From NCBI GenBank assembly GCA_947452785.1, contig CANGDZ010000003.1, forward strand, positions 1 through 64,000: a stretch of 64,000 bases of DNA, written 5' to 3'. Within the stretch, counting starts at the first letter, position 1. The number at the start of each line of letters is the position of its first letter. Both the position numbers and the translations under genes were made by a program. This document shows, piece by piece, positions 18,948 to 27,715 of this stretch. The notes beneath the pieces are model-generated. The model saw only the letters and a list, made by a program, of their open reading frames with translations, searched no databases and was not told the DNA's origin. Source of the DNA: Comamonadaceae bacterium. Its GTDB lineage: Bacteria > Pseudomonadota > Gammaproteobacteria > Burkholderiales > Burkholderiaceae_C.

Positions 18948-19904
18948 TCAAGCCAGCTCGGATTCAAGTTGGCGACGACCGGGTTGGTCAAAGTGCTTGG
19001 GCAACCCAGCGCGGGCCAGCGCACCATGCATTTCTATGTCGGGCAAGGCTTTGTGCACCATCTCGCGGATGGCCAGAAGTTGCGCCAGGTCGACCCCAGT
19101 CCTCAAACCCATGGACTCGAGCATGAAACACAAATCGTCCATGACGATGTTGCCTGTGGCACCGGGGGCGAAGGGGCAGCCTCCCATGCCGGCCAATGAG
19201 GCATCGAAGCGGCGCACACCGCACTCGAGCGCCGCGGTGACATTGGCCAAACCAATGCCTCGCGTATCGTGAAAATGTGCGGCCACCGGAATCGGGCCAA
19301 CCGCATCCATCACCGCCTTGAACACGGTGCGCACTTGTTGAGGATCGGCATAACCCACGGTATCGGGCACCACAATTTCTTGCGCACCCGCCTCGGCAAA
19401 CGCTACGGCGTACTTCACCACATCGGCCACCGGAACACGACCCTCATAGGAGCAGCCAAAAGCTGTGGCCAAGCCGCCCACCAGAATGGGGCGGCGCTGC
19501 ACGGGTTGCGCACGCACCAACTCGACAATGCGGCTGAAGTCAGCCAGGGACTCTTCGCGTTCACGGCGCACATTTTTCAGGTTGTGTGTCTTGCTGACCG
19601 ACATTACAAAATTGAGTTTCTGCGCACCCAGCTCAATGCCGCGTTCTGCGCCACGGTAATTGGGAATCAGCGCCGAGACCATCAAGCCCGGAATCTTCAG
19701 GGCCTCGACGGTCACGGCCTCAGCATCCACAAACTGCGGCACCACGCGGGCCGGCACATAGGACGTCACTTCGATCTCAGACACGCCGGCGGCAGCTTCA
19801 GCCCGGATCCAAGCCAGCTTGGTCTCGGTGGGCATGAAAACGGGGTGAATTTGTAGGCCGTCGCGCAGGCCCACTTCACGCACATACACATCAATTTCTT
19901 GCAT
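18948..19904 (-). CDS. Hydroxymethylglutaryl-CoA lyase-like protein
   Basis: REVGLRDGLQ; LAGMGGCPFAPGATGNIVMDDL lyase signature. Confidence 0.9.
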   Translation of the reverse strand: MQEIDVYVREVGLRDGLQIHPVFMPTETKLAWIRAEAAAGVSEIEVTSYVPARVVPQFVDAEAVTVEALKIPGLMVSALIPNYRGAERGIELGAQKLNFVMSVSKTHNLKNVRREREESLADFSRIVELVRAQPVQRRPILVGGLATAFGCSYEGRVPVADVVKYAVAFAEAGAQEIVVPDTVGYADPQQVRTVFKAVMDAVGPIPVAAHFHDTRGIGLANVTAALECGVRRFDASLAGMGGCPFAPGATGNIVMDDLCFMLESMGLRTGVDLAQLLAIREMVHKALPDIEMHGALARAGLPKHFDQPGRRQLESELA

Positions 19905-19932
19905 TTCAATCTCCTGAATAGGTGGGGCGCAT

Positions 19933-20730
19933 TCAGCGCCCCTTGAAGACGGCTTTACGTTTTTCATTGAAGGCCAAAACACCTTCGTAACGGTCTTCTG
20001 TTTCGACGAGGTGGTTGTAGGCCTCCACCTCGAAACGAAACGCCGTGCGCAATTCCATTTGATGGCCATAGCGCACAGACTTTTTGATTTGCCGCACAGA
20101 CAAGGGCGCATTGCCCGCAATGGTCTGCGCGGTTTTGATGGCCATCGGCAAGACTTCTGCCGGCTCGGCAATGGCATTGAAGATGCCCCACTCCAGCGCT
20201 TTTTGCGCATTGATGGGCTGGCCCGTCATCAGCATTTCTTTGGCTTTGCGCTCGCCAATGGCGCGCGGTAAGTTTTGTGTCCCCCCCGCGCCCGGCATGA
20301 TGCCCAAGGTCACCTCGGTCAAAGCAAAGCGCGCAGCGGTAGAGGCATAGGCAAAGTCGCACGACAACACGGTTTCAAAGCCGCCCGCATAGGCGTGGCC
20401 GTTCACTGCTGCAATTACCGGGATGGGCAGATCGGTCAGCGCCCAATACATGCGTTCAAACAACTGATGCTGTTTGATCCATTGGGCTTTGGTCATGCCA
20501 TTTCGCTCTTTCAGGTCTCCGCCCGCGCAAAATATTTTCTCGCCTGCACCGGTCAACACAATGCAGCGCACCTCGCCTGGATCTTCCGTCAATCGGGTCC
20601 ACAAATCCAGAAAGTCGGCCCCCATCTGTGTGTTGAGCGCATTGCCCACATGCGGGCGATTGAGCGTGATCAACAGCACATGGGGGTCCACCATGTGGGT
20701 CAATAAAGTTTCGTAAGCAGGCCAGTTCAT
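19933..20730 (-). CDS. Enoyl-CoA hydratase/isomerase family protein
   Basis: FCAGGDLKE; GHAYAGGFE; LGIMPGAGGTQNLPR. Confidence 0.9.
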   Translation of the reverse strand: MNWPAYETLLTHMVDPHVLLITLNRPHVGNALNTQMGADFLDLWTRLTEDPGEVRCIVLTGAGEKIFCAGGDLKERNGMTKAQWIKQHQLFERMYWALTDLPIPVIAAVNGHAYAGGFETVLSCDFAYASTAARFALTEVTLGIMPGAGGTQNLPRAIGERKAKEMLMTGQPINAQKALEWGIFNAIAEPAEVLPMAIKTAQTIAGNAPLSVRQIKKSVRYGHQMELRTAFRFEVEAYNHLVETEDRYEGVLAFNEKRKAVFKGR

Positions 20731-21902
20731 ACCTTGGTTTCTCCTGTTTTGAAAATCAGGTGTTGATGCTCCCCCAGCTTGGGAGGGGCAGAGAGGGATT
20801 GGGGTCGTTGGCCATCAAAGCGCAAAGGCAAGCCAAAAAACCGCATGCCGGTTCCCGGAACCTCCTGAATCAATTTCAGGGCTTGCGTTTGGGGGTGCGC
20901 CACCATTTGCGCAATGTTCTGCACGGCTGAGCAGGGAATGCCCGCATCTTCAAAACAGGCCACCCAGGTTTGCGTGTCCTGCGTTAGCAAGAGCGCATCA
21001 AGCATGTTGTACAACGCAGCCTGATGCTGAACACGGCTGGGGTTATCGACAAACCGGGGGTCTTCCAACCACTCGGGGTGACCTAGCGCGTTGGCCAGTC
21101 GTTTGAAAAGACCATCGCTGCCTGCAGCGACCACAATTTCGCCATCTTGCGTGGCGTAAGCCTTGTAGGGCGCGATGCCCGTTGCACCCGACCCTTGCTT
21201 TTGCGCTACCTGACCGGATGCCAGGTATTGCGAAGCCAGGAGCGAGACCCAGGAGGTGGCGGTTTCAAACAAAGACACATCCACCAAACGACCGACACCC
21301 GTTTTTTGGCGCTCATACAAGGCGGTCAGGATACCGATCATGGCCCATAGGCCGGTCCCCATGTCAACAATCGAAGCGCCGACCCGTACGGCGGGTCGAC
21401 CCTCCTCGCCTGTGGTGCTCATGATGCCGCCAAAGGCCTGCATCAAAGGGTCGTAACCGGGTCGGTCTTTGAGCGGGCCCTCACTGCCAAATGCGCCCAG
21501 ATTGCAATAAATCAGACTGGGCTTGTCGGCACATAAGCGGGGGCCGTCGATGCCGAGTTTTTCCACTTGGCCCGGTCGCAGGTTTTGCAACACCACATCG
21601 GCTTCGACCTGAATGAAGGCCTTGACCGCCTCGACATGCGCGGGGTCCCGGAAATTGCACACCACAGACGCCTTGTTTCGGTTCAGGGCCTGAAAAAGTG
21701 CAGAAGCGCCCTCCCAAAATGGAGGACCCCATTGGCGTGCATCATCGCCTTCTTGCTTTTCAATTTTGACAACCCGGGCACCCAGTTCACTCAAGATGTG
21801 TGCGGCGAAGGGCGCCGCCACGCTATGACCCAATTCGACCACTACCAAGCCCTCAAAAGGTCGGACGGCTGGTGCTTCAAGGGGCGAACGCGGTAAAGTC
21901 AT
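20727..21902 (-). CDS. CaiB/BaiF family CoA-transferase
   Basis: VVVELGHSVAAPFAAHILSELGARVVKIE; NLGAFGSEGPLKDRPGYD. Confidence 0.9.
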   Translation of the reverse strand: MTLPRSPLEAPAVRPFEGLVVVELGHSVAAPFAAHILSELGARVVKIEKQEGDDARQWGPPFWEGASALFQALNRNKASVVCNFRDPAHVEAVKAFIQVEADVVLQNLRPGQVEKLGIDGPRLCADKPSLIYCNLGAFGSEGPLKDRPGYDPLMQAFGGIMSTTGEEGRPAVRVGASIVDMGTGLWAMIGILTALYERQKTGVGRLVDVSLFETATSWVSLLASQYLASGQVAQKQGSGATGIAPYKAYATQDGEIVVAAGSDGLFKRLANALGHPEWLEDPRFVDNPSRVQHQAALYNMLDALLLTQDTQTWVACFEDAGIPCSAVQNIAQMVAHPQTQALKLIQEVPGTGMRFFGLPLRFDGQRPQSLSAPPKLGEHQHLIFKTGETKV

Positions 21903-21928
21903 GGCAAGAAAGATTCACAGAAAACTAA

Positions 21929-21967
21929 ATGTACGGACATTCTGATCCGACATAATCACTTTGTCAA
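21929..21967 (-). promoter_or_regulatory. Candidate promoter/operator for 21902..13825 operon
   Basis: Minus strand: TTGACA (21967-21962), 17 bp, CAGAAT (21944-21939), abutting GTCCGTACAT (21938-21929). Confidence 0.6.
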
Positions 21968-21989
21968 CTTTTGACTCTCTATTGATTTC

Positions 21990-22757
21990 ATGCAGAAAAA
22001 TATCGACTCCAAACCCCGCTATCTGGTTTTGCGCGAACAGCTGGAACAGGACATCGCCAAAGGGGTTTACCCGGTCGGCAGCGTCTTTCCCACCGAAGGG
22101 CAACTGGGCCTGAGCTACCAAGTGAGCCGACATACCGTACGGGAAGCCACTCGCACCTTGGTCGAGCGCGGCCTGATCGCCAAACGGGCAGGTTTCGGCA
22201 CCGTGGTCTGCGCCAAACAAGCTGCAGCGCCCTACATTGCGGCCCTGGGCACCGTGGATGAACTGTTTAAATACACCCAAGCCACACGCTTGGAACTACT
22301 TGATCAGAAATGGATGTCGGCGGACATGGCCATGGCCATGAACCTGGACTGCGAGCGGGATTCGCAATGGCTGGTGCTGAACACGCAAAGGCTCACGCTG
22401 GACAATGCCACCGCCATTTCGTTCACGCAAATTTACCTGCGGCCTGAATTTGCAGCCATTGCGAATCAGCTCCATGGGCAGCACAAGAGCATTTTCAAGA
22501 TGCTGGAAGAGGATCATCAGCAACACATCGGACAGATCCAGCAAGACATCGAAGCCAAGCTGATGCCTTTGAAAGCGGCCAAGCTCCTGGATGTTCCGAA
22601 AAACAGCCCCGCCTTGCACGTGCGCCGAGCCTACCTCGATGCGAAAGGCCGGCTGCTGGCGGTATCCTCCAACCTGTATGCCGCCAGTCGCTTTCGGCTC
22701 AAAACCTCCTGGTTGCTGCCCGCCACACCGCGCAAGAAAAAACCAAGCCAACGCTGA
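21990..22757 (+). CDS. GntR family (HutC/UTRA-type) transcriptional regulator
   Basis: wHTH LGLSYQVSRHTVREATRTLVERGLIAKRAGFGTVV followed by a UTRA-like domain. Confidence 0.88.
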   Translation: MQKNIDSKPRYLVLREQLEQDIAKGVYPVGSVFPTEGQLGLSYQVSRHTVREATRTLVERGLIAKRAGFGTVVCAKQAAAPYIAALGTVDELFKYTQATRLELLDQKWMSADMAMAMNLDCERDSQWLVLNTQRLTLDNATAISFTQIYLRPEFAAIANQLHGQHKSIFKMLEEDHQQHIGQIQQDIEAKLMPLKAAKLLDVPKNSPALHVRRAYLDAKGRLLAVSSNLYAASRFRLKTSWLLPATPRKKKPSQR

Positions 22758-23531
22758 TCACTGGAGCATGTTGCGTTTGTGCACGATGTTGACCACGGAC
22801 TCACTGCCAAACTCCGGGTGATGCAAATAAGCCAACACTTGGCGGGCGGCTTCGCTGGGCGAGGTCAATGCGCCTGTGGCTTGCAATTGGATGTAACGCG
22901 CTTTGTCGGGAAACAGTTCCGCATGGCCATTGCGCAATTCCTTCTGCATATCGGTATCGATCACGCCGGGCGCCAAAGAAACGATGTGCGCTCCCGCCGA
23001 ACGCCTTGCTTCATCCAAGGCCACACAGCGGCTGAAATGGTCCATTCCCGCTTTGGCGGCTCCGTACAAAGCCGCTCCAGCCATCGCGCGCTGGCTCATG
23101 CCTGACGAAATATTCAAGACCTTTTGCACGCTAGGCCAACCCTCAGTCGCTTGCAAAAATGCAGCCGTCAACTGCAAAGGCGCAATCAGATCCACGGTGA
23201 TGGCCTGCGCGATGGTCGCAGACGCAATGGTCTGCAATGGCGCCATGGCCCCCAAAGTGCCGGCATTGTTGATCAAGGTGACGCTCGCCCATGACCCTTG
23301 TTTTTTCGATGCAAGCCAAGCAGCCAAGCGCTGCGCCACAGGCGCAGGATCGGCCAGATTTTCGCACCACTGCACCAGCGAAACGCCCGCATTTTCGGCC
23401 GCCTGAGCCAACTCGGGCGATGCGGTTCTGGACAGGCACAGCACCTGATGGGTGGGCTTCAATAATTGACGGGCCATTTCCAAGCCCATGCCTTTGGAAG
23501 CCCCGGTGATGATGTAAATGTGTTGACTCAT
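22758..23531 (-). CDS. SDR family oxidoreductase
   Basis: YIITGASKGMGLEMA; canonical YGAAK. Confidence 0.85.
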   Translation of the reverse strand: MSQHIYIITGASKGMGLEMARQLLKPTHQVLCLSRTASPELAQAAENAGVSLVQWCENLADPAPVAQRLAAWLASKKQGSWASVTLINNAGTLGAMAPLQTIASATIAQAITVDLIAPLQLTAAFLQATEGWPSVQKVLNISSGMSQRAMAGAALYGAAKAGMDHFSRCVALDEARRSAGAHIVSLAPGVIDTDMQKELRNGHAELFPDKARYIQLQATGALTSPSEAARQVLAYLHHPEFGSESVVNIVHKRNMLQ

Positions 23532-23602
23532 GGCGTTGGTGTGGGTGGTCATGGCGTGGCTTTTTGTTTGTGGTGATTTACCCTTAGGTGAGCCCAAGGC
23601 GA

Positions 23603-23639
23603 TTGACATTCCAAATGGGACATTATATTGTCCGTACAT
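23603..23639 (+). promoter_or_regulatory. Candidate promoter/operator for 23687..27639 operon
   Basis: TTGACA (23603-23608), 15 bp, TATATT (23624-23629), abutting GTCCGTACAT (23630-23639). Confidence 0.65.
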
Positions 23640-23686
23640 ATGGAAGACCCTCTTCAGGACCCTTCTGGCATCAGGACAAAGTTTCT

Positions 23687-24883
23687 ATGAATCCCAAAAG
23701 CTCCGGCTCCCAGGCGTTGAAACGCTTCAAAGTATTGGACTTGACCCGCATCCGCTCAGGCCCAACCTGTGTGCGCACCTTGGCCGATTTTGGCGCTGAA
23801 GTCATTCGCATTGAATCGCCTGCAGGACTCGACCCCAATGAAGGCGCTTTGGGGGGGCGAGAAACGTATGACATGCTCAATTTGCATCGCAACAAACGCT
23901 CCATCACCCTGAATCTGAAAGAGCCCGAAGCCAAGGACATTTTTTACAAACTGGTGGCCCAGGCTGACGTGGTGGTCGAAAACTACCGCCCCGATGTGAA
24001 GTTCCGTTTGGGCATCGACTACGACACCTTGGCCGCCCTAAACCCTCGCATCATTCTGGCCAGCATTTCGGGTTTTGGCGAAGATGGCCCCTACCGCAAG
24101 CGGCCCGGTTTTGACCAAATTGCCCAAGGTATGGGCGGCATGATGTCGGTCACCGGTATGCCAGGACAAGGCCCTGTTCGCGCCGGCATCGCGATTGCCG
24201 ACTCGGGCGCTGGCGTTTTTGCCGCCACGGGCATTTTGATTGCGCTGCTGGAGCGAGAGAGTTCAGGCCATGGCCAATGGGTGCAGTCCAATCTGTTGCA
24301 ATCGATGATCAGCCTGTGCGATTTTCAGGCGGCTCGGTTTTTGATCGATGGCGAAATCCCGGAGCAAAGTGGCAATGACCACCCGTTTGCCACGCCGATG
24401 GGCACGTTCAAAGCCAGCGATGGCTATTTCAATATCGGCGCCTCAGGCACCAACCAGTACCGGGCCTTGTGCGATGTGCTGGGCCGCACAGATTTGCGTG
24501 ATGAGCCCCGGTACCAAAAAAATCCCGAACGCCTGAAAGACCGCGAATACCTGAACGCCGAACTGAACAAAGGCTTCGCCACCCAAACCACCGCGCACTG
24601 GGTGCAGGCCCTGAACGATGCCGGTGTGCCTTGCGGCCCCATCTACAACATGCAACAGGTCTTTGAAGACCCTCAAGTACAACACCTGAATGCGGCCGTT
24701 CCCTTGAAGCACCCCAGACGGGGAGACATCCGCGTACTGGCCCAGCCCTTCAAACTCTCTCGCACGCCCAGTTCAGTGCGCTTCACCCAGCGCGATCTGG
24801 GCGAGGACAATGAGGCGATTCTGAGTGAACTGGGTTATTCGCCCGAATCCATTGCGCAATTTAAAGTAAAGAAAGTGATCTGA
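23687..24883 (+). CDS. CaiB/BaiF family CoA-transferase
   Basis: KVLDLTRIRSGPTCVRTLADFGAEVIRIE; SISGFGEDGPYRKRPGFD. Confidence 0.9.
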   Translation: MNPKSSGSQALKRFKVLDLTRIRSGPTCVRTLADFGAEVIRIESPAGLDPNEGALGGRETYDMLNLHRNKRSITLNLKEPEAKDIFYKLVAQADVVVENYRPDVKFRLGIDYDTLAALNPRIILASISGFGEDGPYRKRPGFDQIAQGMGGMMSVTGMPGQGPVRAGIAIADSGAGVFAATGILIALLERESSGHGQWVQSNLLQSMISLCDFQAARFLIDGEIPEQSGNDHPFATPMGTFKASDGYFNIGASGTNQYRALCDVLGRTDLRDEPRYQKNPERLKDREYLNAELNKGFATQTTAHWVQALNDAGVPCGPIYNMQQVFEDPQVQHLNAAVPLKHPRRGDIRVLAQPFKLSRTPSSVRFTQRDLGEDNEAILSELGYSPESIAQFKVKKVI

Positions 24884-24885
24884 CC

Positions 24886-25686
24886 ATGAGCAACACCCCT
24901 GAAACTGCAGGCCGATTGGACCACCATGTCGAAGGCCATGTGGGTTATGTGAGCTTCAACAATCCCGCCAAATTCAATGCCATGAACTACGACATGTGGT
25001 GCGCCCTGCCTGTGGCCATGCAGGCCTTGGTTGACGACCCTCAAGTGCGCTTGATCGTCTTGCAAGGCGCTGGAGAAAAAGCCTTTGTCTCGGGCGCCGA
25101 TATTTCGCAATTCAACACCCACCGCAATGGCGACGCCAGCACCCATTACAACGAAGCCACACAAGCCGGCTACGCCTCTGTACTGGACTGCCCTAAGCCA
25201 ACCTTGGCCAAAATTCGCGGCATTTGCATGGGGGGTGGTTTAGGCCTGGCCCTCAATTGCGATGTCCGCATGGCGGCAGCGGATGGCAAATTCCGCATGC
25301 CCGCTGGCCGCTTGGGCTTGGGTTACGCCTTTGATGGCGTCAAGCGATTCACGGAAGTGTTGGGCACCGCCAATACCGCCGATTTGTTTTTCAGTGCGCG
25401 CATTTTTGGCGCCGAAGAAGCTCTGCGCATCGGCTTGCTCAAACAGGTTGTTGCGCTGGATGAGTTTGATGCGGTGGTCAGCGCCTACGCGCAAATGGTG
25501 TGTGAAAACGCCCCTTTGACCTTGGCCGCCGCCAAGCGCTCCTTGCTGGAGTTGCGCAAGAACCCCCATGAACGCGATCTGCAAGGCGTCAACGCCATGG
25601 TGAACGCTTGCTTCGTCAGCGAAGACTACAAAGAAGGTCGTAAAGCCTTTGCAGAAAAACGCGTTCCTCAATTTCAAGGCCGTTAA
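24886..25686 (+). CDS. Enoyl-CoA hydratase/isomerase family protein
   Basis: FVSGADISQF; GICMGGGLGLALNCDVRMA. Confidence 0.88.
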   Translation: MSNTPETAGRLDHHVEGHVGYVSFNNPAKFNAMNYDMWCALPVAMQALVDDPQVRLIVLQGAGEKAFVSGADISQFNTHRNGDASTHYNEATQAGYASVLDCPKPTLAKIRGICMGGGLGLALNCDVRMAAADGKFRMPAGRLGLGYAFDGVKRFTEVLGTANTADLFFSARIFGAEEALRIGLLKQVVALDEFDAVVSAYAQMVCENAPLTLAAAKRSLLELRKNPHERDLQGVNAMVNACFVSEDYKEGRKAFAEKRVPQFQGR

Positions 25687-25697
25687 GGAGTTACACC

Positions 25698-26660
25698 ATG
25701 CGATCACGTACAGGTTGGTTCATCGCCTTAGGGCTGGTGGTGGTCTGCGCGGCATCAGCCCAGACTTTTCCGAACAAACCGATCAAATTCGTGGTGGGCT
25801 ACCCCCCTGGGGGATCCGGCGACTTTGTCACGAGAACCATTGGCGAGGCCATTGCTATAGAGCTGGGACAAACAGCCGTGATCGACAACCGACCGGGCGC
25901 AGCGGGTAATCTGGCCAGTGATATTGTGAACAAATCACCGGCCGATGGCTACACCCTGCTGGTGGGCAGCAATCCCTATATCAACAAGGCGTTGTACAAA
26001 AAATTGCCGTATGACATCGAGAAAGATTTCCAACCTGTCACCCTGCTGGGCAACGGGCCCATGGTAATTGCGGTGAACAGCAGTTTGCCCGTGCACAACA
26101 TCAAAGAACTGATTGCCTACGCGAAAAAGAATCCCGACAAACTCAACTTTGGCTCCAGCGGCAATGGCTCGGCGCCTCACTTGGCGGGCATTTTGTTCAA
26201 CAGCGTAGCCGAGACGGACATGCTGCACATTCCTTTCAAAGGCGGCGCCCCGGCGGTGCAGTCTTTGATCGCAGGTGACACGCAGGTGATTTTCGGCACA
26301 TCGCCGGTGGTGCTGCCGCAAGTGCGCGGCGGTCGAGTTCGCCCTTTGGCCATCACCACGCAAGAACGCTCTGCCGCCATTCCGAACATCATGGGCATGA
26401 AAGAGGCGGGCTTGGCGGACTACAACATCAGTTTTTCATTTGGTCTTTACGCCCCCATCAAAACGCCACCAGACGAATTGAAAAAAATCTTTGATGCCGC
26501 CGTGAAAGTGCTCAAGCGCCAGGACATCCGCGAGAAATTAGCCACCCAAGGCATGGACCCTTTGCCCAACAACTCACCCAACGAGTTCCGTTTGCAAAAC
26601 CAGCGTGAAGCGCCCATGTGGAACAAACTGATTGAGGCCTCTGGCGCCAAGGTGGACTGA
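25698..26660 (+). CDS. Bug/TctC-family substrate-binding protein
   Basis: IKFVVGYPPGGSGDFVTRTIGEAI; DNRPGAAGNLASDIVNKSPADGYTLL. Confidence 0.9.
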   Translation: MRSRTGWFIALGLVVVCAASAQTFPNKPIKFVVGYPPGGSGDFVTRTIGEAIAIELGQTAVIDNRPGAAGNLASDIVNKSPADGYTLLVGSNPYINKALYKKLPYDIEKDFQPVTLLGNGPMVIAVNSSLPVHNIKELIAYAKKNPDKLNFGSSGNGSAPHLAGILFNSVAETDMLHIPFKGGAPAVQSLIAGDTQVIFGTSPVVLPQVRGGRVRPLAITTQERSAAIPNIMGMKEAGLADYNISFSFGLYAPIKTPPDELKKIFDAAVKVLKRQDIREKLATQGMDPLPNNSPNEFRLQNQREAPMWNKLIEASGAKVD

Positions 26661-26661
26661 G

Positions 26662-27639
26662 ATGCAAGCCTACGCCATCAAAACCTTGAATGATCAAGCC
26701 GTGGTCGAAATCGTGGAACGCGCCGAGCCTGCATTGGGGCCGACACAAATGCGCATTCTGATGCATGCGGCCAGCTTGAACCGAGGTGAGTTCATCGTCG
26801 GCCACGGTTTGCATGGCAAGTCCGATGTGCCGCAAGCCGTGGGCCTGGAGGGTGCCGGAACGGTCTTGGAGATAGGCGCAGCAGTAACAGGTTTTGCGCT
26901 GGGCCAACGCGTCATGGGCCGATGCCCAGGCGCCTTTGCCCTGCGTGCCGTGATGGAACAACGTGAAGCCATGCCCGTACCCGATGGCATGAGCTGGGAA
27001 GAAGCCGCCGCAGTCCCCCTGACCTACCTGACGGCCTATGACGCCCTGTACGAGCAAGGTCAATTGCAAGCGGGTGAATGGGTGCTGATCAATGGTGTTA
27101 CCTCGGGTGTCGGCGTGGCCGCCTTGCAAATGGCCAAGGCGCGGGGTGCACAGGTGATCGGCACCTCCGGCTCGGCCGACAAATTGGCCAAGCTCCAAGA
27201 CCAGGGCTTGACCTTGGCGCTGCAGACACGTGATGCCGATTTTCATGCAGCGGTGATGCAAGCCACAGAAAATCAAGGGGTCAATTTGGTCGTCAACACC
27301 GTCGGGGGCTCCGTGTTTGCCGAAGACATCCGTTGCCTGGGGTTTGAAGGCCGCCTGGCCATGGTGGGCTATGTGGACGGCGAACTGAGTTCCCCCATCG
27401 ACCTGCAAGCGCTGCATGCCAAGCGCTTGCGTCTTTTTGGTGTGTCCAACAAATTGCGCAGCCCTTTGCAAAAAGCGGCAGCCATTCCCGGCTTTATGAA
27501 AGATGTTTGGCCTGCTTTGAATCGAGGAGAGTTTCGCCCCTTCATCGACCAGGTGTTTCAATTCTCACAATTGGCCCAAGCCAAAGACAGCATGCAAGCC
27601 AACAACCATGTGGGCAAAATCGTTTTGTCGATGGCATAA
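26662..27639 (+). CDS. Zinc-type alcohol dehydrogenase/quinone oxidoreductase-like (MDR) protein
   Basis: GLEGAGTVLEIGAAVTGFALGQRVMG; GVTSGVGVAALQMAKARGAQVIGT. Confidence 0.85.
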   Translation: MQAYAIKTLNDQAVVEIVERAEPALGPTQMRILMHAASLNRGEFIVGHGLHGKSDVPQAVGLEGAGTVLEIGAAVTGFALGQRVMGRCPGAFALRAVMEQREAMPVPDGMSWEEAAAVPLTYLTAYDALYEQGQLQAGEWVLINGVTSGVGVAALQMAKARGAQVIGTSGSADKLAKLQDQGLTLALQTRDADFHAAVMQATENQGVNLVVNTVGGSVFAEDIRCLGFEGRLAMVGYVDGELSSPIDLQALHAKRLRLFGVSNKLRSPLQKAAAIPGFMKDVWPALNRGEFRPFIDQVFQFSQLAQAKDSMQANNHVGKIVLSMA

Positions 27640-27715
27640 ACGCCTTCGCTTGAGCGAAATGGGGTACTCTGCTCATCACTGAGTTGCCCTCACGTCATTT
27701 GAAATCGGAGTTTCC

